From Porphyromonadaceae bacterium (GTDB taxonomy: Bacteria; Bacteroidota; Bacteroidia; Bacteroidales; Dysgonomonadaceae), in the NCBI GenBank assembly GCA_003517675.1, contig DPAC01000089.1, positions 1 through 14,109 on the forward strand: a DNA stretch of 14,109 bases, written 5' to 3'. Below the pieces are notes generated by a model that made no database searches, was not told the DNA's origin, and saw only the letters and a program-made list of their open reading frames with translations. The position numbers were made by a program, and so were the translations under genes. How positions within the stretch are numbered: the stretch's first letter is position 1; each line of letters begins with the position of its first letter. Shown in pieces: positions 13,835 through 14,109 of this stretch.

Positions 13835-14109
13835 ATGAGAAGATTTTTATTTTACGGACTCACTTTCTTCTTATTGGTCACACATTGGGGTTGTGGCAGC
13901 ACACAGAGTGCTGCCGAAAAAGAGAGGCTGGCATCAGAAGTGAAGGAAGCGTTGACGCAATCATCATTCCGGTTTGAAGCAACTTATGCCTATCCCACTG
14001 GTTACCGTTCGATCTACCTCTCGCCTTATTACGATGTAACGGTGTCACCCGACACGGTGAAAGCCTATCTGCCCTATTACGGGCGTGCCTATCGTGCACC
14101 GATGGATCC
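13835..14109 (+). CDS. DUF4251 domain-containing envelope protein (partial, 3' end outside window)
   Basis: The first 91 codons are present and the frame is open to the window end. Residues 1-20 form a signal peptide (MRRFLFYGLTFFLLVTHWGC). C20 is a possible lipoprotein cysteine, although the box THWGC is not a standard lipobox and no CxxD/E-type surface-export signal follows. The mature part is charged (EKERLASEVKEAL, 30-42) and then shows the DUF4251 pattern: S45-F-R-F-E-A, Y52-P-T-G-Y-R-S-I-Y-L-S, Y63-Y-D-V-T-V-S-P-D-T-V and Y75-L-P-Y-Y-G-R-A-Y-R-A-P-M-D. The family is restricted largely to Bacteroidota and its function is unknown. It is probably periplasmic or outer-membrane attached. It has its own leader with a palindrome and a strong ribosome-binding site, so it may be regulated apart from purD. 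Confidence 0.85.
   Translation, partial: MRRFLFYGLTFFLLVTHWGCGSTQSAAEKERLASEVKEALTQSSFRFEATYAYPTGYRSIYLSPYYDVTVSPDTVKAYLPYYGRAYRAPMD

Noticed and set aside
1..14109. CRISPR arrays, tRNA or rRNA genes, insertion sequences, attachment sites
   Set aside because: By eye I saw no regularly spaced repeats, cloverleaf-like segments, transposase motifs or flanking inverted repeats. A tRNA or covariance-model scan was not possible here.

Overview
The window reads as ordinary chromosomal DNA from the phylum Bacteroidota, most likely order Bacteroidales, and perhaps a Dysgonomonadaceae or Porphyromonadaceae relative. The evidence is of three kinds. Several genes are Bacteroidota-type: a PtpA-like prolyl tripeptidyl peptidase, a DUF6427-like membrane protein, a DUF4251 protein, and SufT-like and LpxH-like proteins. 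Several upstream regions carry the Bacteroidota -7 promoter box TAnnTTTG. Shine-Dalgarno sequences are mostly weak. The family-level placement is inference.

Left, plus strand (1-2172): the last 48 codons of a membrane transporter, then radC (JAMM-domain protein), a DUF59/MIP18 (SufT-like) Fe-S maturation protein, and an LpxH-type metallophosphoesterase. The last three probably form one transcription unit behind a promoter at about 283-313.

Middle, minus strand (2186-11211, read right to left): an FMN-dependent nitronate monooxygenase/FabK-family oxidoreductase overlaps the start of a PtpA-like exopeptidase. Next come a WalJ/YycJ-type metallo-beta-lactamase-fold protein and a tight four-gene glycan block: a GnT-I/GT2-like transferase, a GT4 transferase, a SAM methyltransferase and a GT2 transferase. 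Gaps of 5 nt and overlaps of 14 and 4 nt show that the block is translationally coupled. It has no flippase, polymerase or sugar-nucleotide genes, so it probably decorates or extends a glycan whose core is made elsewhere. A SpoU/TrmH RNA methyltransferase follows, after a short heptamer tandem repeat. Last is an AT-rich type II toxin-antitoxin pair (RHH/DUF6364 antitoxin, PIN toxin), which converges on lpxH and looks like an acquired cassette.

Right, plus strand (11409-14109): purD (purine synthesis), a ten-helix-type membrane protein resembling DUF6427, a 19-nt perfect palindrome in the next leader, and the first 91 codons of a DUF4251 envelope protein. The window ends exactly on a BamHI site, GGATCC.

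I found no CRISPR array, tRNA, rRNA, insertion sequence or clear intrinsic terminator, and no convincing undescribed multi-gene system. The points most worth a second look are the coupled glycan block, the palindrome before the DUF4251 gene, the heptamer repeat, and the near-leaderless promoter arrangement of the walJ-like gene.
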